A stretch of DNA of 64,000 bases, taken from positions 1,240,001 through 1,304,000 of the forward strand of contig JAIVLN010000001.1 of assembly GCA_020524245.1 (NCBI GenBank), written 5' to 3'. The translations under genes were made by a program, and so were the position numbers. The notes under the pieces are model-generated. The model was given only the letters and a program-made list of their open reading frames with translations, was not told the DNA's origin and did no database searches. This stretch comes from Rossellomorea aquimaris (lineage in GTDB: Bacteria > Bacillota > Bacilli > Bacillales > Fictibacillaceae). Shown piece after piece: positions 1 through 8,639 of this stretch (its first letter is position 1; each line of letters starts with the position of its first letter).

Positions 1-9
1 CACTCCTTA

Positions 10-74
10 TATCGCAAAAGTTTTGAACCGGCTTGTTTTCCGGTTAACTACACTATAGTAAATTTTTTGCGATA
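10..74. repeat. Nested inverted repeat at window edge
   Basis: TATCGCAAAA at 10-19 is the reverse complement of TTTTGCGATA at 65-74. The pair encloses a smaller hairpin, AACCGG...CCGGTT, at about 26-45. It lies downstream of the minus-strand cyclase gene and could be a terminator or a small folded element. No clean T-run follows, so the role is undecided. Confidence 0.4.
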
Positions 75-144
75 TTTGTTAGAATTTACTGAATGAATAC
101 ACAAGTCTAACGATGTTTACATCTCGCTAACATTGGCTTAATAA

Positions 145-762
145 TTACTTGCGAAGGATTGCTCTCACTGGGCTCGCGTCGGATTCGGCTAATGGAAGTG
201 GCAGTGCAATCAGCTCGTAAATGCCCTCTTCTACATCTTCCAGCATGACGCTTTCAAGGATATGAATGTCGTGATCCAGCAAGCTGTGATGTGCTGGTAA
301 GTTTTTGGAGTCTACTTGATCGACGGATGGAACGTCCACGCCAATCAATCGAATTCCGTTTTCTTTTAAAAATGGAGCAAGTTCAGGTGATAAGTATGTA
401 ATCGACTCTGGAAACTTCGTTCGGTCTTTCCATGAGCCTGTTTTGATTAACACCCGCTCCACCTCACTCAAATCATAGCCTTGTAAGTCTTCCGGCTTGA
501 TGGATTCGCGCCCTTCCAGATGGACGACGAGTGCGTCACCTACATAAAGGTCGGGCTCCAAGTCAAGCATCTTTTTCCCATCATCATCAAAATGGAACGG
601 TGCATCCACATGCGTTCCTGTATGCGTGCTGAATGTGACACTCCCGACATTCACGGAACCTGTTTCTGCTTTCGTCCAATTGAGTTTGAATGAGAAAGGC
701 GTATCACCTGGCCACGTAGGTACGCCCTCTTTTAACGGTTGAGAAATATCCCAAATCTTCAT
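145..762 (-). CDS. Cyclase-family metal-dependent hydrolase (KynB-like)
   Basis: This 205-residue protein belongs to the cyclase / kynurenine-formamidase family, metal-dependent hydrolases of amide or cyclic ester substrates. The N-terminal DISQPLKEGVPTWPGD segment and the metal motif HTGTHVDAPFHF (His47, His51, Asp53, His57) are both present. The ATG at 762 is preferred over a TTG two codons upstream because GGGGGAG sits 7 bases before it. No other tryptophan-degradation gene is nearby, so kynurenine formamidase activity is not supported by context; it could be a detoxifying cyclase. The end lies 28 bp from fabZ, so co-transcription is likely. Confidence 0.8.
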   Translation of the reverse strand: MKIWDISQPLKEGVPTWPGDTPFSFKLNWTKAETGSVNVGSVTFSTHTGTHVDAPFHFDDDGKKMLDLEPDLYVGDALVVHLEGRESIKPEDLQGYDLSEVERVLIKTGSWKDRTKFPESITYLSPELAPFLKENGIRLIGVDVPSVDQVDSKNLPAHHSLLDHDIHILESVMLEDVEEGIYELIALPLPLAESDASPVRAILRK

Positions 763-789
763 CTCCAAACTCCCCCTCTTTCGGCGTTT

Positions 790-1224
790 TTAGTCTTCTT
801 TTTTACCAAGAGCAAACATGATTTCCGTTTCGCATGCAACTTCTCCGTCGACAGTCGCCGTCGCTTTTCCTTTACCCATCGAACCACGTACGCGAGTCAG
901 TTCAACTTCGAGGCGAAGCTGGTCTCCTGGACGGACTTGACGCTTGAAGCGGCAATTGTCGATTCCTGCAAAAAAGGCGAGGCGTCCGCGGTTTTCTTCT
1001 TTTTTCAATAACGCAACAGCACCCACTTGCGCGAGCGCTTCAACGATCAGGACACCTGGCATGACCGGGTATTCAGGGAAATGTCCGTTGAAGAATTCTT
1101 CGTTCGCTGATACGTTCTTCACGCCGATTGCGTGCTTCCCTTCTTCTACTTCTAAAATCTTATCTACGAGTAAAAATGGATAGCGGTGCGGGATGATTTC
1201 TTTGATTTCGTCAATGTTCAACAT
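790..1224 (-). CDS. fabZ: 3-hydroxyacyl-ACP dehydratase FabZ
   Basis: FabZ dehydrates beta-hydroxyacyl-ACP to trans-2-enoyl-ACP in the cytosolic type II fatty acid elongation cycle. The 144-residue hotdog-fold protein has normal length and shows the catalytic segment [13 protein letters not shown], with His48 and Glu62 as the active pair. AGGAGG precedes the ATG by a proper distance. The position downstream of mbl, flhO and flhP matches ywpB in Bacillus subtilis, although several accessory genes have been inserted between here and flhP. Confidence 0.95.
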   Translation of the reverse strand: MLNIDEIKEIIPHRYPFLLVDKILEVEEGKHAIGVKNVSANEEFFNGHFPEYPVMPGVLIVEALAQVGAVALLKKEENRGRLAFFAGIDNCRFKRQVRPGDQLRLEVELTRVRGSMGKGKATATVDGEVACETEIMFALGKKED

Positions 1225-1303
1225 ATGTATCCTCCTATGGTTAACACTCTTTTTCCTTATGATAGCATAAATCGTTTTGGAAAAAGAAATCCGTGAAGGT
1301 GGA

Positions 1304-1891
1304 TTACGTAGGGATTAAGATCTCTACAGTCAGGTTGTTGCCGGTGATGGATATGGCTGGGTCATTTTCGACGAACTTCTGGTATTCGATGTTCTGTGGG
1401 TATGAGAATTGGGCCAGGACTGGATAAGGGTTTACGGGGATTTTCCGATCAAATTGCGTGTAGGTAAGGTAACTGCTCCACTCATAGTTGGAGGGTTGTG
1501 TGACGAGGTCGGCTTTGACCGGGTTCAAGTGGATGTATTTGCTGACATCGAGCTGGTAGGCAGGCGAACTGATCAGATTTGAAAAATATCGCCCCTGGAA
1601 CAGGTGACCGACGTAGTCATATTTACGGTTGAAGTAAGTGGCGTAGCGGTAATTCAGCTTTTGCATGATTTGTTGGATGTGAGTGTCATGGGATTTCAGT
1701 TGTAGATGGATGTGGTTCGTCATGAGGCAATATGCGTATAAGTCGAAGGGGTATTGTGTACGGGTTTCTGTGAGATATTTCAAGTAAATGTAGCGGTCTT
1801 GCGAGTCATAGAAAAGCGGGGTTTTTCGGTTTCCGCGGGTGGTGATGTGATACTCGGCACCGGGATACCAAATTCGAGGTTGGCGAGGCAA
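1304..1891 (-). CDS. REP-associated tyrosine transposase (Y1 HUH family)
   Basis: The 195-residue protein is an IS200-like Y1 transposase domain of the RAYT type. Visible landmarks are the start [20 protein letters not shown], the HUH motif in [11 protein letters not shown] and the downstream [11 protein letters not shown]...GHLFQGRY block, which should hold the nucleophilic tyrosine. These enzymes nick single-stranded DNA at palindromic REP sequences and are usually single-copy genes without IS ends. The TTG at 1891 is chosen because AGGAG lies 8 bases upstream and the protein then begins in the usual place; the ATG at 1897 is only 2 bases from AGGAG. A palindromic element lies about 155 bp upstream (2047-2108). 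The gene looks intact. Confidence 0.88.
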   Translation of the reverse strand: MPRQPRIWYPGAEYHITTRGNRKTPLFYDSQDRYIYLKYLTETRTQYPFDLYAYCLMTNHIHLQLKSHDTHIQQIMQKLNYRYATYFNRKYDYVGHLFQGRYFSNLISSPAYQLDVSKYIHLNPVKADLVTQPSNYEWSSYLTYTQFDRKIPVNPYPVLAQFSYPQNIEYQKFVENDPAISITGNNLTVEILIPT

Positions 1892-2046
1892 ATGCATCAC
1901 TCCTAATTCAATATAGTGGTTAGGTTTTGGGTTTGGCTCGGGGATGTGTGACGAGGACTGTTGAACGAATTCGAACGAAGTCGAAAGAAGGGTTAACCTA
2001 ATTATACCTTTGTTTCCATATAAATGGAAACTCTGAATTTCGACAC

Positions 2047-2108
2047 GGTACCAGGTACTGTTTTGGAGCCTATGGTAGACGCGGGTTCGGAGATGGTGCC
2101 AGGCACCG
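2047..2108. repeat. 48-bp-period palindromic element E1 (two palindromes)
   Basis: Two imperfect palindromes, GGTACCAGGTACTG at 2047 and GGTGCCAGGCACCG at 2095, start exactly 48 bp apart. The third position expected at 2143 is not a palindrome, although GGTACC appears at 2123, so this copy looks truncated. It lies upstream of the REP-type transposase gene and downstream of the next minus-strand gene. Confidence 0.85.
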
Positions 2109-2183
2109 AATAGGAAGTCAAAGGTACCAAATTGATTGATTCACAGTAAGATTTACAACAATAAAGCTTAAAGAATCTCATAT

Positions 2184-2615
2184 TTATTCATCGCTATTTA
2201 GTTCTGCAATTAAATTAAAGTATTCATTATAATAACCTTCTTCAAACACTAACAGAGACTCTACTTTATTATTTGGAATATATAGGCTTAAGCCATATTT
2301 GAATGAAATAATAGTGTCTTCATCTTCAAATAGGTTATTATCAAGGTTTTCTAAAACTTTTTTAGCTGTTTTATAATTCATATTTAAAAAGTTTATGCCA
2401 TTTAAAGTAGGGTGTGCGTTTTGCAGAAATTCATATGCATTACTGGTTTCACCATCTTCATTATAATATACAAGTATCCCAGATTTAACGTAATGTTCTG
2501 CTGGTTCTTCCCCTTTAACAAATGTAATAGGTTCTTCATTTATTGCCTTTTGAACATCCTTTTTATTCATATTTAATTTTAATAATCCTACAGATAAATA
2601 TGGGGAAATCTCCAT
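2184..2615 (-). CDS. Unknown protein, AT-rich island
   Basis: I do not recognise this 143-residue acidic protein. AAGGAGTG lies 6 bases before the ATG, so it is probably a real gene. The N-terminal phrase SVGLLKLNMNKKDVQKAI resembles the GMTxxEV-type opening seen in many small Bacillus proteins found next to toxin immunity genes, but that is only a pattern resemblance. There is no signal peptide or membrane segment. The gene is much more AT-rich than fabZ or mbl and belongs to a cluster ending with a SUKH-family gene. Confidence 0.6.
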   Translation of the reverse strand: MEISPYLSVGLLKLNMNKKDVQKAINEEPITFVKGEEPAEHYVKSGILVYYNEDGETSNAYEFLQNAHPTLNGINFLNMNYKTAKKVLENLDNNLFEDEDTIISFKYGLSLYIPNNKVESLLVFEEGYYNEYFNLIAELNSDE

Positions 2616-2769
2616 TTAATACACTCCTTAAGTAGTCAAACAATTAGATACGATTATCTTTGCTGAACAAAGAGATATAATATGATATGGCAGGCTAATA
2701 TACTAGATTGGATTGTTATGTACTAGTTTTCTATTTTAGTTGAATTTTATGGTTTTCAACGTACTTATT

Positions 2770-2961
2770 TTATATCGCTAGTACACCTATCATGGCTATA
2801 CTCCACATAATTAGTGTAAAAGATAAAGTTAACCAAAACGTATGAATAGCAGTATCTTCATCTTTTTTTACCTTTTTTAAGATGGAAACAAAATTCAAAC
2901 AAAAAATGATGCATAGAAAAGGTACTAAAAACACCCCTATATTCATAGTAATTGCAGCCAT
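2770..2961 (-). CDS. Small two-helix membrane protein
   Basis: A 63-residue protein of unknown function. It has two hydrophobic segments, at about residues 6-28 and 43-62, separated by a short charged KKVKKDED loop, so it should sit in the cytoplasmic membrane as a hairpin. AGGGGG lies 10 bases upstream of the ATG. Composition is AT-rich like its neighbours. It could be a small immunity or accessory protein, but nothing in the sequence decides this. Confidence 0.55.
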   Translation of the reverse strand: MAAITMNIGVFLVPFLCIIFCLNFVSILKKVKKDEDTAIHTFWLTLSFTLIMWSIAMIGVLAI

Positions 2962-3095
2962 ATTAAATTATCCCCCTTAGTCTCTTAAACTTCATTTTTG
3001 TTCACATTTTTTAGTTCTATTGTGTATTGAACATTTGTGCCGTTCATTGAACAATGGAAACATTTTTGTATAAGAACTTTCGTTCAGGTCATTCT

Positions 3096-3902
3096 TTATG
3101 AAATATCCTCTATGTACGGTAACTGTTGTTGTTCTATGTAATCAAGCCACTCTTGTTCGAGTTGTTTCAGTGTTTTTTTATAAACTTCTTGAATTAGAAG
3201 ATGAACTTCTTCTTGGTTATAAATTTTTAAGAAGTTTTCATAACCATAATTTTCAATTAAGAAGGAGGTGAATGAAACCGCCTCGACGATTTCCATAGGA
3301 AAAAGATCTCCATCAAAATTAATTTCAGCAAATACGTTAGTGCCAAATAAATCTGTTAATGGATAATATTCAACTTCACTCGATTTGAGATATCCTAACA
3401 TAGTTTGGTGCCAAGTAAAATCCTCCCAATACAAATTCCCTTCATCATTTTCATATAGATAATATGCTAATCCAGTAGTAAAGAAATCTCCACCATCTTT
3501 GTAGTAATAATTTTTTACTAATGCTGAAACTAATTCGAGAATAAGATATTCACCAAAGTCATCAATATCATGATCCCTATCTATCCTTATTGTCATTCCA
3601 GTTACATATGTTTGGTCGCCTGGCTTATCAGTAAATGTGATCACCACTTCACTATATGTATCCAATTCAGCTATTCCATCTTTAATTTTTTGGTACCCAT
3701 TCTTAACTGCACTCTCAAAAGTATTAATGTATTCTTGATCATGACCTGCATTATTTATGAGTACGATATTCACCATACCGTCATCTGTTTTGAAATCGTA
3801 CGTTTCAGGTACGGACTCTTTTGATGTTGTTTCAAGTTCACCCACCTGACATCCCATTATAAAAATGAATAAGAAAGCTAATCTTAAAGTTTTCCTCCCC
3901 AT
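3096..3902 (-). CDS. Lipoprotein with degenerate peptidase-MA-like fold
   Basis: The 268-residue protein has a short signal peptide and a lipobox ending at Cys18 (FIMGC), so it should be a membrane-anchored surface lipoprotein. The middle resembles the gluzincin (peptidase MA-like) layout: a helix where HExxH is expected, then FFTTGLAYYL in place of the usual W-x-x-E-G-x-A-x-Y, then SFTSFLIENYGYENFLKIY, the typical C-terminal helix pair. Here the zinc site reads LELVS (residues 122-126), so both metal-binding histidines are missing and the protein should not be catalytic. Family assignment is by pattern only. The ribosome binding site AGGGGG is clear. Confidence 0.6.
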   Translation of the reverse strand: MGRKTLRLAFLFIFIMGCQVGELETTSKESVPETYDFKTDDGMVNIVLINNAGHDQEYINTFESAVKNGYQKIKDGIAELDTYSEVVITFTDKPGDQTYVTGMTIRIDRDHDIDDFGEYLILELVSALVKNYYYKDGGDFFTTGLAYYLYENDEGNLYWEDFTWHQTMLGYLKSSEVEYYPLTDLFGTNVFAEINFDGDLFPMEIVEAVSFTSFLIENYGYENFLKIYNQEEVHLLIQEVYKKTLKQLEQEWLDYIEQQQLPYIEDIS

Positions 3903-3997
3903 AAAATCCCCCTAAAATTTACAATTACCTACTCTTTATTTGTATCTTTAGTTCTAAAAGACCCTGATTGTTGAGTAAGTGAGTATGTATTCCTCCA

Positions 3998-4471
3998 TTA
4001 GATTATTGCATTCTTAAATAATGAAGTAAGGTTTTCACCTAATTGAACTTTAGTAAAATCATCGTGATATATACGGTAAACTCTAGGTTCGTCTGAGTTA
4101 ATTTTAATAAATATAGGGTCTCCGCTACCGTGGGAACAACTAGCAGCAAAAATATATCCACCTTTTAATACTGACGCTCCTGGTTCGCATTTGGTGCTTT
4201 CCTCAATAATATCGTCAACATTTCCCCACATCATATAAGAAACTCCGTCATATCCCTCATCGGGTTCATATTCTTGAACACCAACCTCCGCATCAATTAA
4301 AGGAACATTTGAATAAAGCTGGATATACCATTCTGGTAATTTTATCTTTAATTCTCTTTCTAGTTTTACAATGTCATTATGGCTTGCCGTTTTACCGGAA
4401 AAACCTGGATATTTCAACTTGATTCTCTCTACTAAATGCTGGGCCTCGGAATAAATTTTAATATTTTTCAA
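3998..4471 (-). CDS. SMI1/KNR4 (SUKH) family protein
   Basis: This 157-residue protein matches the SUKH superfamily pattern. An early helix carries IVKLERELKIKLPEWYIQLY, followed by an acidic middle with YMMWGNVDDIIEES and a glycine-rich segment, FAASCSHGSGDPIFIKI. Bacterial SUKH proteins are commonly immunity proteins against polymorphic or contact-dependent toxins. No toxin gene is visible beside it, so it is an orphan if it is an immunity gene. The start is TTG at 4471, with GGGGGA six bases upstream. Composition is AT-rich, which suggests acquisition with its neighbours. Confidence 0.75.
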   Translation of the reverse strand: MKNIKIYSEAQHLVERIKLKYPGFSGKTASHNDIVKLERELKIKLPEWYIQLYSNVPLIDAEVGVQEYEPDEGYDGVSYMMWGNVDDIIEESTKCEPGASVLKGGYIFAASCSHGSGDPIFIKINSDEPRVYRIYHDDFTKVQLGENLTSLFKNAII

Positions 4472-4542
4472 GATCAGTCCCCCAAAGTAATCATAAATTT
4501 ATCTGATAAATACACATTCTTTGTATACTAATGGTTCTCTAT

Positions 4543-4839
4543 TTCAACAAACAAATGCGAATTCCATTGTTCAGCAATCGCTCCCTAGTGATGAAGATCC
4601 TCTTCGTATTTTCCCCTTTTATAAGTCCTTTACTAATGGTTATTTTCACGGGTTTCAGCGTTTTCACCGATTCAAAAGGTTTCTTTGAGTGGGTGACTTC
4701 ACGGGTTTCGGTGATTTCACCCATCCAGACGCCCTCTTTGAGTGGGTGACTTCACGGGTTTCGGTGATTTCACCCTATCAGAACCTTTTATTAAGGAGTA
4801 TTATCTTATATTCTTTCTGAAAAATACTCGTTTGTTGAA
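4543..4839. repeat. 53-bp tandem repeat inside a 10-bp inverted repeat
   Basis: The block CACGGGTTTC recurs at 4647, 4700 and 4753, a period of exactly 53 bp. The last two copies are almost identical over about 40 bp and the first is degenerate. Each full unit contains GTGACTTCAC and GTGATTTCAC, short palindromes bounded by GGGTGA and TCACCC. The block is flanked by TTCAACAAAC at 4543-4552 and its reverse complement at 4830-4839. The whole stretch 4472-5127 carries no convincing gene; apart from this repeat it holds only the terminator near 5022. Confidence 0.7.
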
Positions 4840-5021
4840 TAACAATTTCTTATCTAAATTTTAACATATTTTTCTAGCGTCCTTCGAAATCTGATACAAA
4901 ATCACAAGACAAATAACTTCTAGATTCACATTCATCCAATAATTATTTCAGCCCTTATAAGACAATATGTGAAACAGTCTTTAATTTAGCAAAAAATCTT
5001 AGGAATAAGTTGTATAACAAT

Positions 5022-5063
5022 AAAAAACGCACTGTGAATTTCGTGGTGAAATCCAGTGCGTTT
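5022..5063 (-). terminator. Terminator after epuA-like gene
   Basis: AAACGCACTG at 5025-5034 pairs with CAGTGCGTTT at 5054-5063, with an inner ATTTC/GAAAT stem. Read on the minus strand it is followed by a T-run, as expected for the gene ending at 5128. Confidence 0.8.
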
Positions 5064-5127
5064 GTCTTTGATATTTATTCGGTTGTAACTCTGAAGTAAA
5101 TCCTGTACACAGATATCATATACTTTT

Positions 5128-5454
5128 CTATTGATCTTTCTTCACAAGATCGACGATGTGCTGCCATGTTTCTTTACTGAAGACATCTCTCCAGTCTCCA
5201 TCACCGATGACACCGTATCCTATAGCGAGTCCCGCTCCAAGGCACAGTGCAAACAACAGAAGGACGATAATCAAGCGAAGCCAGATTGGGATGATCCGCT
5301 CTTTAAGCTTCGGCATCTCGTCTCTCTTCATTTCTTCTCTTTTAGAAGCGTCTTTTGGAGACTTTCCAGAGCCCTGCTTCTTTTTATTAGCTTTATATTC
5401 TTCACGCGATGTCGAATGTTCGTTGTTGTTGGATTCTGAATGATTTTGAACCAT
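5128..5454 (-). CDS. EpuA-like small membrane protein
   Basis: This 108-residue protein has a hydrophilic, highly charged N-terminus (residues 1-50), one transmembrane segment in IPIWLRLIIVLLLFALCLGA at about 54-80, and a short extracytoplasmic tail. It matches the EpuA family, whose members are often labelled RNA polymerase subunit beta in databases, a name with no support from this sequence. AAGGAG precedes the ATG. It follows flhP by 22 bp and ends at a terminator, so it is the last gene of the flhO-flhP unit. Confidence 0.75.
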   Translation of the reverse strand: MVQNHSESNNNEHSTSREEYKANKKKQGSGKSPKDASKREEMKRDEMPKLKERIIPIWLRLIIVLLLFALCLGAGLAIGYGVIGDGDWRDVFSKETWQHIVDLVKKDQ

Positions 5455-5476
5455 ATTAACTCCTTATACCTCTTAC

Positions 5477-6307
5477 TTATCGAATCGAATTCACAAGCCC
5501 CATCATCTGATCGGCCATCGTCACGGCTCTAGCATTCATCTGATAGGAACGTTGTGTCGTTAAGAGTTGTGTCATTTCGTGTGATACATCGACATTCGAT
5601 TGCTCCAATGCCCCTTGTTGGACGATTCCATCTCTACCTTCAACTAAAGCGAGTGCTTGTCCCAACTCGGTATCACGTTCTACACGATAGCGGTTGTCAC
5701 CTGTAGATTCTAACAGCTGCGGTCGGATGATTTCTACTAAAGAGAGCTGACCTGCGTTCACAGTCGTACCATCACCCATCGTCGCTTGAACCGCTCCATC
5801 CGATCCTATGTTAATAGACTCGAATCCTGCCGGCACTGTTATTGGACGACCATTTTCGCCTACCAATCGGTCTCCGTTACCAGCTGTCAATTGCAGTTGG
5901 TTCGGGTTTCCTTGAACAGGTGTCATATAAAAAGACCCTTCTCTAGTATATTCAATGATTTCGTCGCCATTTTCAAGAGTTTTTCGCACTTGGAACATCA
6001 AATTCGGATCCAACAAGGCAATATCGAGAGAGCGACCCGTCTGAACAACAGACCCTTGCTCCATACGCAACACGGTCCCTGCAATTCTTGCCCCATTGCC
6101 TAATCGGATGTTATCTGGCGTCAATCGTCCTACTTCGCGGTTCGGATTCGTCTGACTGTTCATCTCCTGAGTGAGAAGATCAGAGAATTGCACATCGCGA
6201 CGTTTGAACCCATATGTATTACTGTTCGAAAGGTTGTTTGAAATCGTGTCCAGTTGTCGCTGCAGCTGCCCCATTGATACAGATGCGGTGATCATCGATC
6301 GGTTCAT
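5477..6307 (-). CDS. flhP: Flagellar rod/hook-basal body protein FlhP
   Basis: This 276-residue protein is a member of the FlgF/FlgG family, which forms the distal rod of the flagellar basal body. The N-terminus carries the family motif QLDTISNNLSNSNTYGFKRR and the C-terminus ends in SNVDVSHEMTQLLTTQRSYQ, the two coiled regions that pack the axial proteins. It is exported by the flagellar type III apparatus and has no signal peptide. It lies 28 bp downstream of flhO in the same order as in Bacillus subtilis, away from the main fla/che operon. Confidence 0.9.
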   Translation of the reverse strand: MNRSMITASVSMGQLQRQLDTISNNLSNSNTYGFKRRDVQFSDLLTQEMNSQTNPNREVGRLTPDNIRLGNGARIAGTVLRMEQGSVVQTGRSLDIALLDPNLMFQVRKTLENGDEIIEYTREGSFYMTPVQGNPNQLQLTAGNGDRLVGENGRPITVPAGFESINIGSDGAVQATMGDGTTVNAGQLSLVEIIRPQLLESTGDNRYRVERDTELGQALALVEGRDGIVQQGALEQSNVDVSHEMTQLLTTQRSYQMNARAVTMADQMMGLVNSIR

Positions 6308-6334
6308 CTTTCTACCCCCTGGTACTCGCTAGTT

Positions 6335-7156
6335 TTACCCTAATCGTCCGATTTCGTTCGAAGATTTTTCCATCGTCCGGTCATAAGCTTGTAAAACTTT
6401 CTGGTTCGCTTCAAAAGTACGATAAGCGTTCAGCATTTCTACCATCGTCTGTTCGACATCAACGTTGGAGCGTTCTACGAAACCTTGCTTAAGCTGATAG
6501 GAAATTTCCGGGTTTCCGTTTGCAGCGATAAGTGCTTCTTCATTTTCCAGGCGAAAAAGTCCGTTGCCTTCTTTTTCTAGTAGATTCGGATTTTCAACAA
6601 GCGCGACGTTCACTTGTGCGTTCGCTTGAGGAATGAATCCGTTCGTATCCATTGTAAAATCTGTACTGTCGACCTGGATCGGATTTCCGTTCGTATCGAG
6701 CACGAAGTCACCGTTTGAGGTTACGAGATTGGCGTTCGCATCTAATGAAAAATTGCCGTTCCGGGTCATGCGAAGCTCGCCCGCTTCATTTCGTACGGTA
6801 AAAAAGAGTGATCCTTGCGTACCGGTTTCCTCGTCCGTCGGCACGGCTCCCTGGAGGAGGGCAACATCCAGGCGGTTGCCTGTTTCTTGTATGTCTCCCT
6901 GGCGGAATTTCGGCATCATCTCCTGCATATAGACGGCAGTCGCCAACGTCCCGACCTGTTTTTTCGTCGGAACAGAATTTCCGGCTATGTTCGTGTCTCC
7001 GAGTCGGGTTAATAGCATTTGCGGAAACGCACGTAGAGAAGCCTGATCGGCTTTATATCCAGGCGTATTGGCATTTGCTAGATTGTTCGTTAACATGTCC
7101 TGACGTCTTTGCTGGCTGATCATTCCGGAAGCGGCTGTGTAAAATCCACGAAACAT
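6335..7156 (-). CDS. flhO: Flagellar rod/hook-basal body protein FlhO
   Basis: The 273-residue partner of FlhP, also of the FlgF/FlgG family. It starts with FRGFYTAASGMISQQRRQDM and NNLANANTPGYKA, and ends with SNVDVEQTMVEMLNAYRTFE. These terminal helices form the axial rod structure. AGGAGG lies upstream of the ATG. It sits between mbl and flhP as in Bacillus subtilis. I looked for a sigma-D promoter between mbl and flhO and did not find a convincing GCCGATAT box, so transcription may depend partly on mbl. Confidence 0.9.
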   Translation of the reverse strand: MFRGFYTAASGMISQQRRQDMLTNNLANANTPGYKADQASLRAFPQMLLTRLGDTNIAGNSVPTKKQVGTLATAVYMQEMMPKFRQGDIQETGNRLDVALLQGAVPTDEETGTQGSLFFTVRNEAGELRMTRNGNFSLDANANLVTSNGDFVLDTNGNPIQVDSTDFTMDTNGFIPQANAQVNVALVENPNLLEKEGNGLFRLENEEALIAANGNPEISYQLKQGFVERSNVDVEQTMVEMLNAYRTFEANQKVLQAYDRTMEKSSNEIGRLG

Positions 7157-7223
7157 GCTGCTCTCCTCCTAAAGTTTTTACATAATCTATTGATTTAAAA
7201 ATGGTTGATAGATTCAGGGCGGA

Positions 7224-8225
7224 TCAGGATAATTTTTGCTTAGGGAGCTTGTCTATGTGCTCGAGCATCAATCCTGTTCCTCTTGCGACACAAGTCATCG
7301 GGTCGTCGGCTACGTGCACAGGTACCTTCAGCTCTTCAGAGAACAATCGATCGATTCCATGCAAAAGTGCCCCACCACCAGTGAGGATAATGCCACGATC
7401 GATAATGTCTGCTGAAAGTTCCGGCGGTGTTTTTTCAAGAACACTTTTCGCTGTCATGACAACAGAGTGGATGGATTCCCGTAATGCTTCTTCAATCTCA
7501 GAAGACCGGATTGTGATATTGCGTGGCAATCCGCTGATCAAGTCACGACCACGGATGTCCATTTCTTCGTCCCGAGATCCTGGAAAGACCGTTGCAACTT
7601 GGTGTTTAATGTTTTCTGCAGTCCGATCACCGATCAACAGCTTATATTTCTGTTTGATGGACTGAAGGATGTCTTGATCGAACTTGTCCCCCGCGACCTT
7701 AATCGAAGAGGCGGTGACGATATCGCCCATGGATAGTACGGCAACATCAGTTGTTCCACCGCCAATGTCAACGACCATGTTACCGTACGGCTGGAAGATA
7801 TCCATTCCAGCACCGATAGCAGCAACTTTCGGTTCCTCTTCAAGATGGACATAGCGTGCGCCACTTTTATGAGCAGCTTCACGAATGGCTTTTTGCTCAA
7901 CTGTCGTGATGTTCGTCGGGGTACAGATCAAGATTCTCGGTTTGCCTACCAGCCCCCTCACGTTGATCTTATCGAGGAAATATTTGAGCATTGCTTCGGT
8001 CATTTCAAAGTCAGCGATAACGCCGTCTTTCAAAGGTCGTGTGGCAACGATATTTCCAGGAGTCCGGCCAACCATTCTCCGTGCTTCTTCTCCAACTTCG
8101 ATGACCCGATCCGTGTTCTTGTCGATGGCAACGACGGATGGTTCATCGAGGACGATTCCACGTCCTTTCACATAAATGAGTACGTTCGCCGTACCCAAAT
8201 CAATTCCGACATCCCTTGAAAACAT
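7224..8225 (-). CDS. mbl: Rod-shape protein Mbl (MreB-like actin)
   Basis: The 333-residue bacterial actin homologue polymerises on the inner face of the membrane and guides cylindrical wall synthesis. Visible landmarks are DIGLGTANVLIYVKGRG (phosphate 1), VVDIGGGTTDVAVLS (phosphate 2) and ILTGGGALLHGID (adenosine pocket). Placement between spoIIID and flhO identifies it as Mbl rather than MreB or MreBH. GGGGGA precedes the ATG. Confidence 0.95.
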   Translation of the reverse strand: MFSRDVGIDLGTANVLIYVKGRGIVLDEPSVVAIDKNTDRVIEVGEEARRMVGRTPGNIVATRPLKDGVIADFEMTEAMLKYFLDKINVRGLVGKPRILICTPTNITTVEQKAIREAAHKSGARYVHLEEEPKVAAIGAGMDIFQPYGNMVVDIGGGTTDVAVLSMGDIVTASSIKVAGDKFDQDILQSIKQKYKLLIGDRTAENIKHQVATVFPGSRDEEMDIRGRDLISGLPRNITIRSSEIEEALRESIHSVVMTAKSVLEKTPPELSADIIDRGIILTGGGALLHGIDRLFSEELKVPVHVADDPMTCVARGTGLMLEHIDKLPKQKLS

Positions 8226-8372
8226 CCGGTAAATCCCCCTATTTTTACACTAGTTCTATAGTTAGTATGTTTTGTTAAATTTATGTAGTTCATCCATTGT
8301 CCAGTTTACCATAGAATGTGTTGAATAGGGACAGAATTTGTCAAAAAATAGTGCATAATCACTACCCAGAAA

Positions 8373-8639
8373 TCAGTTAACCACCTTTTCTGTTGATTTC
8401 TTGTATTTTTCCCGAGTCGCTTCCCCACCACGAAGATGTCGTACCGATTTGTGGTACTCCAGGATCTCTTTGACACTGTTGGCCAGCTCCGGGTTGATTT
8501 CAGGTAATCGTTCCGTCAAATCCTTGTGGACAGTACTTTTAGAAACACCGAATTCTTTCGCGATCATACGAACGGTTTTTCTTGTCTCCACGATATACCT
8601 GCCTATCTTGATGGTTCGTTCTTTGATGTAATCGTGCAC
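8373..8639 (-). CDS. spoIIID: Sporulation transcription factor SpoIIID
   Basis: This small DNA-binding protein (88 residues) is a mother-cell regulator that modifies the sigma-E programme and leads to sigma-K. The helix-turn-helix lies in MIAKEFGVSKSTVHKDLTER, followed by the basic segment SVRHLRGGEATREKYKKS. The start is GTG at 8639 with GGGAGG upstream, and the protein then begins HDYIKERTIKIG as in other bacilli. It lies upstream of mbl, its conserved position. Confidence 0.96.
   Translation of the reverse strand: MHDYIKERTIKIGRYIVETRKTVRMIAKEFGVSKSTVHKDLTERLPEINPELANSVKEILEYHKSVRHLRGGEATREKYKKSTEKVVN

Noticed and set aside
7157-7223. Sigma-D promoter of flhO
   Set aside because: No TAAA-N15-GCCGATAT-like pair could be found between mbl and flhO.
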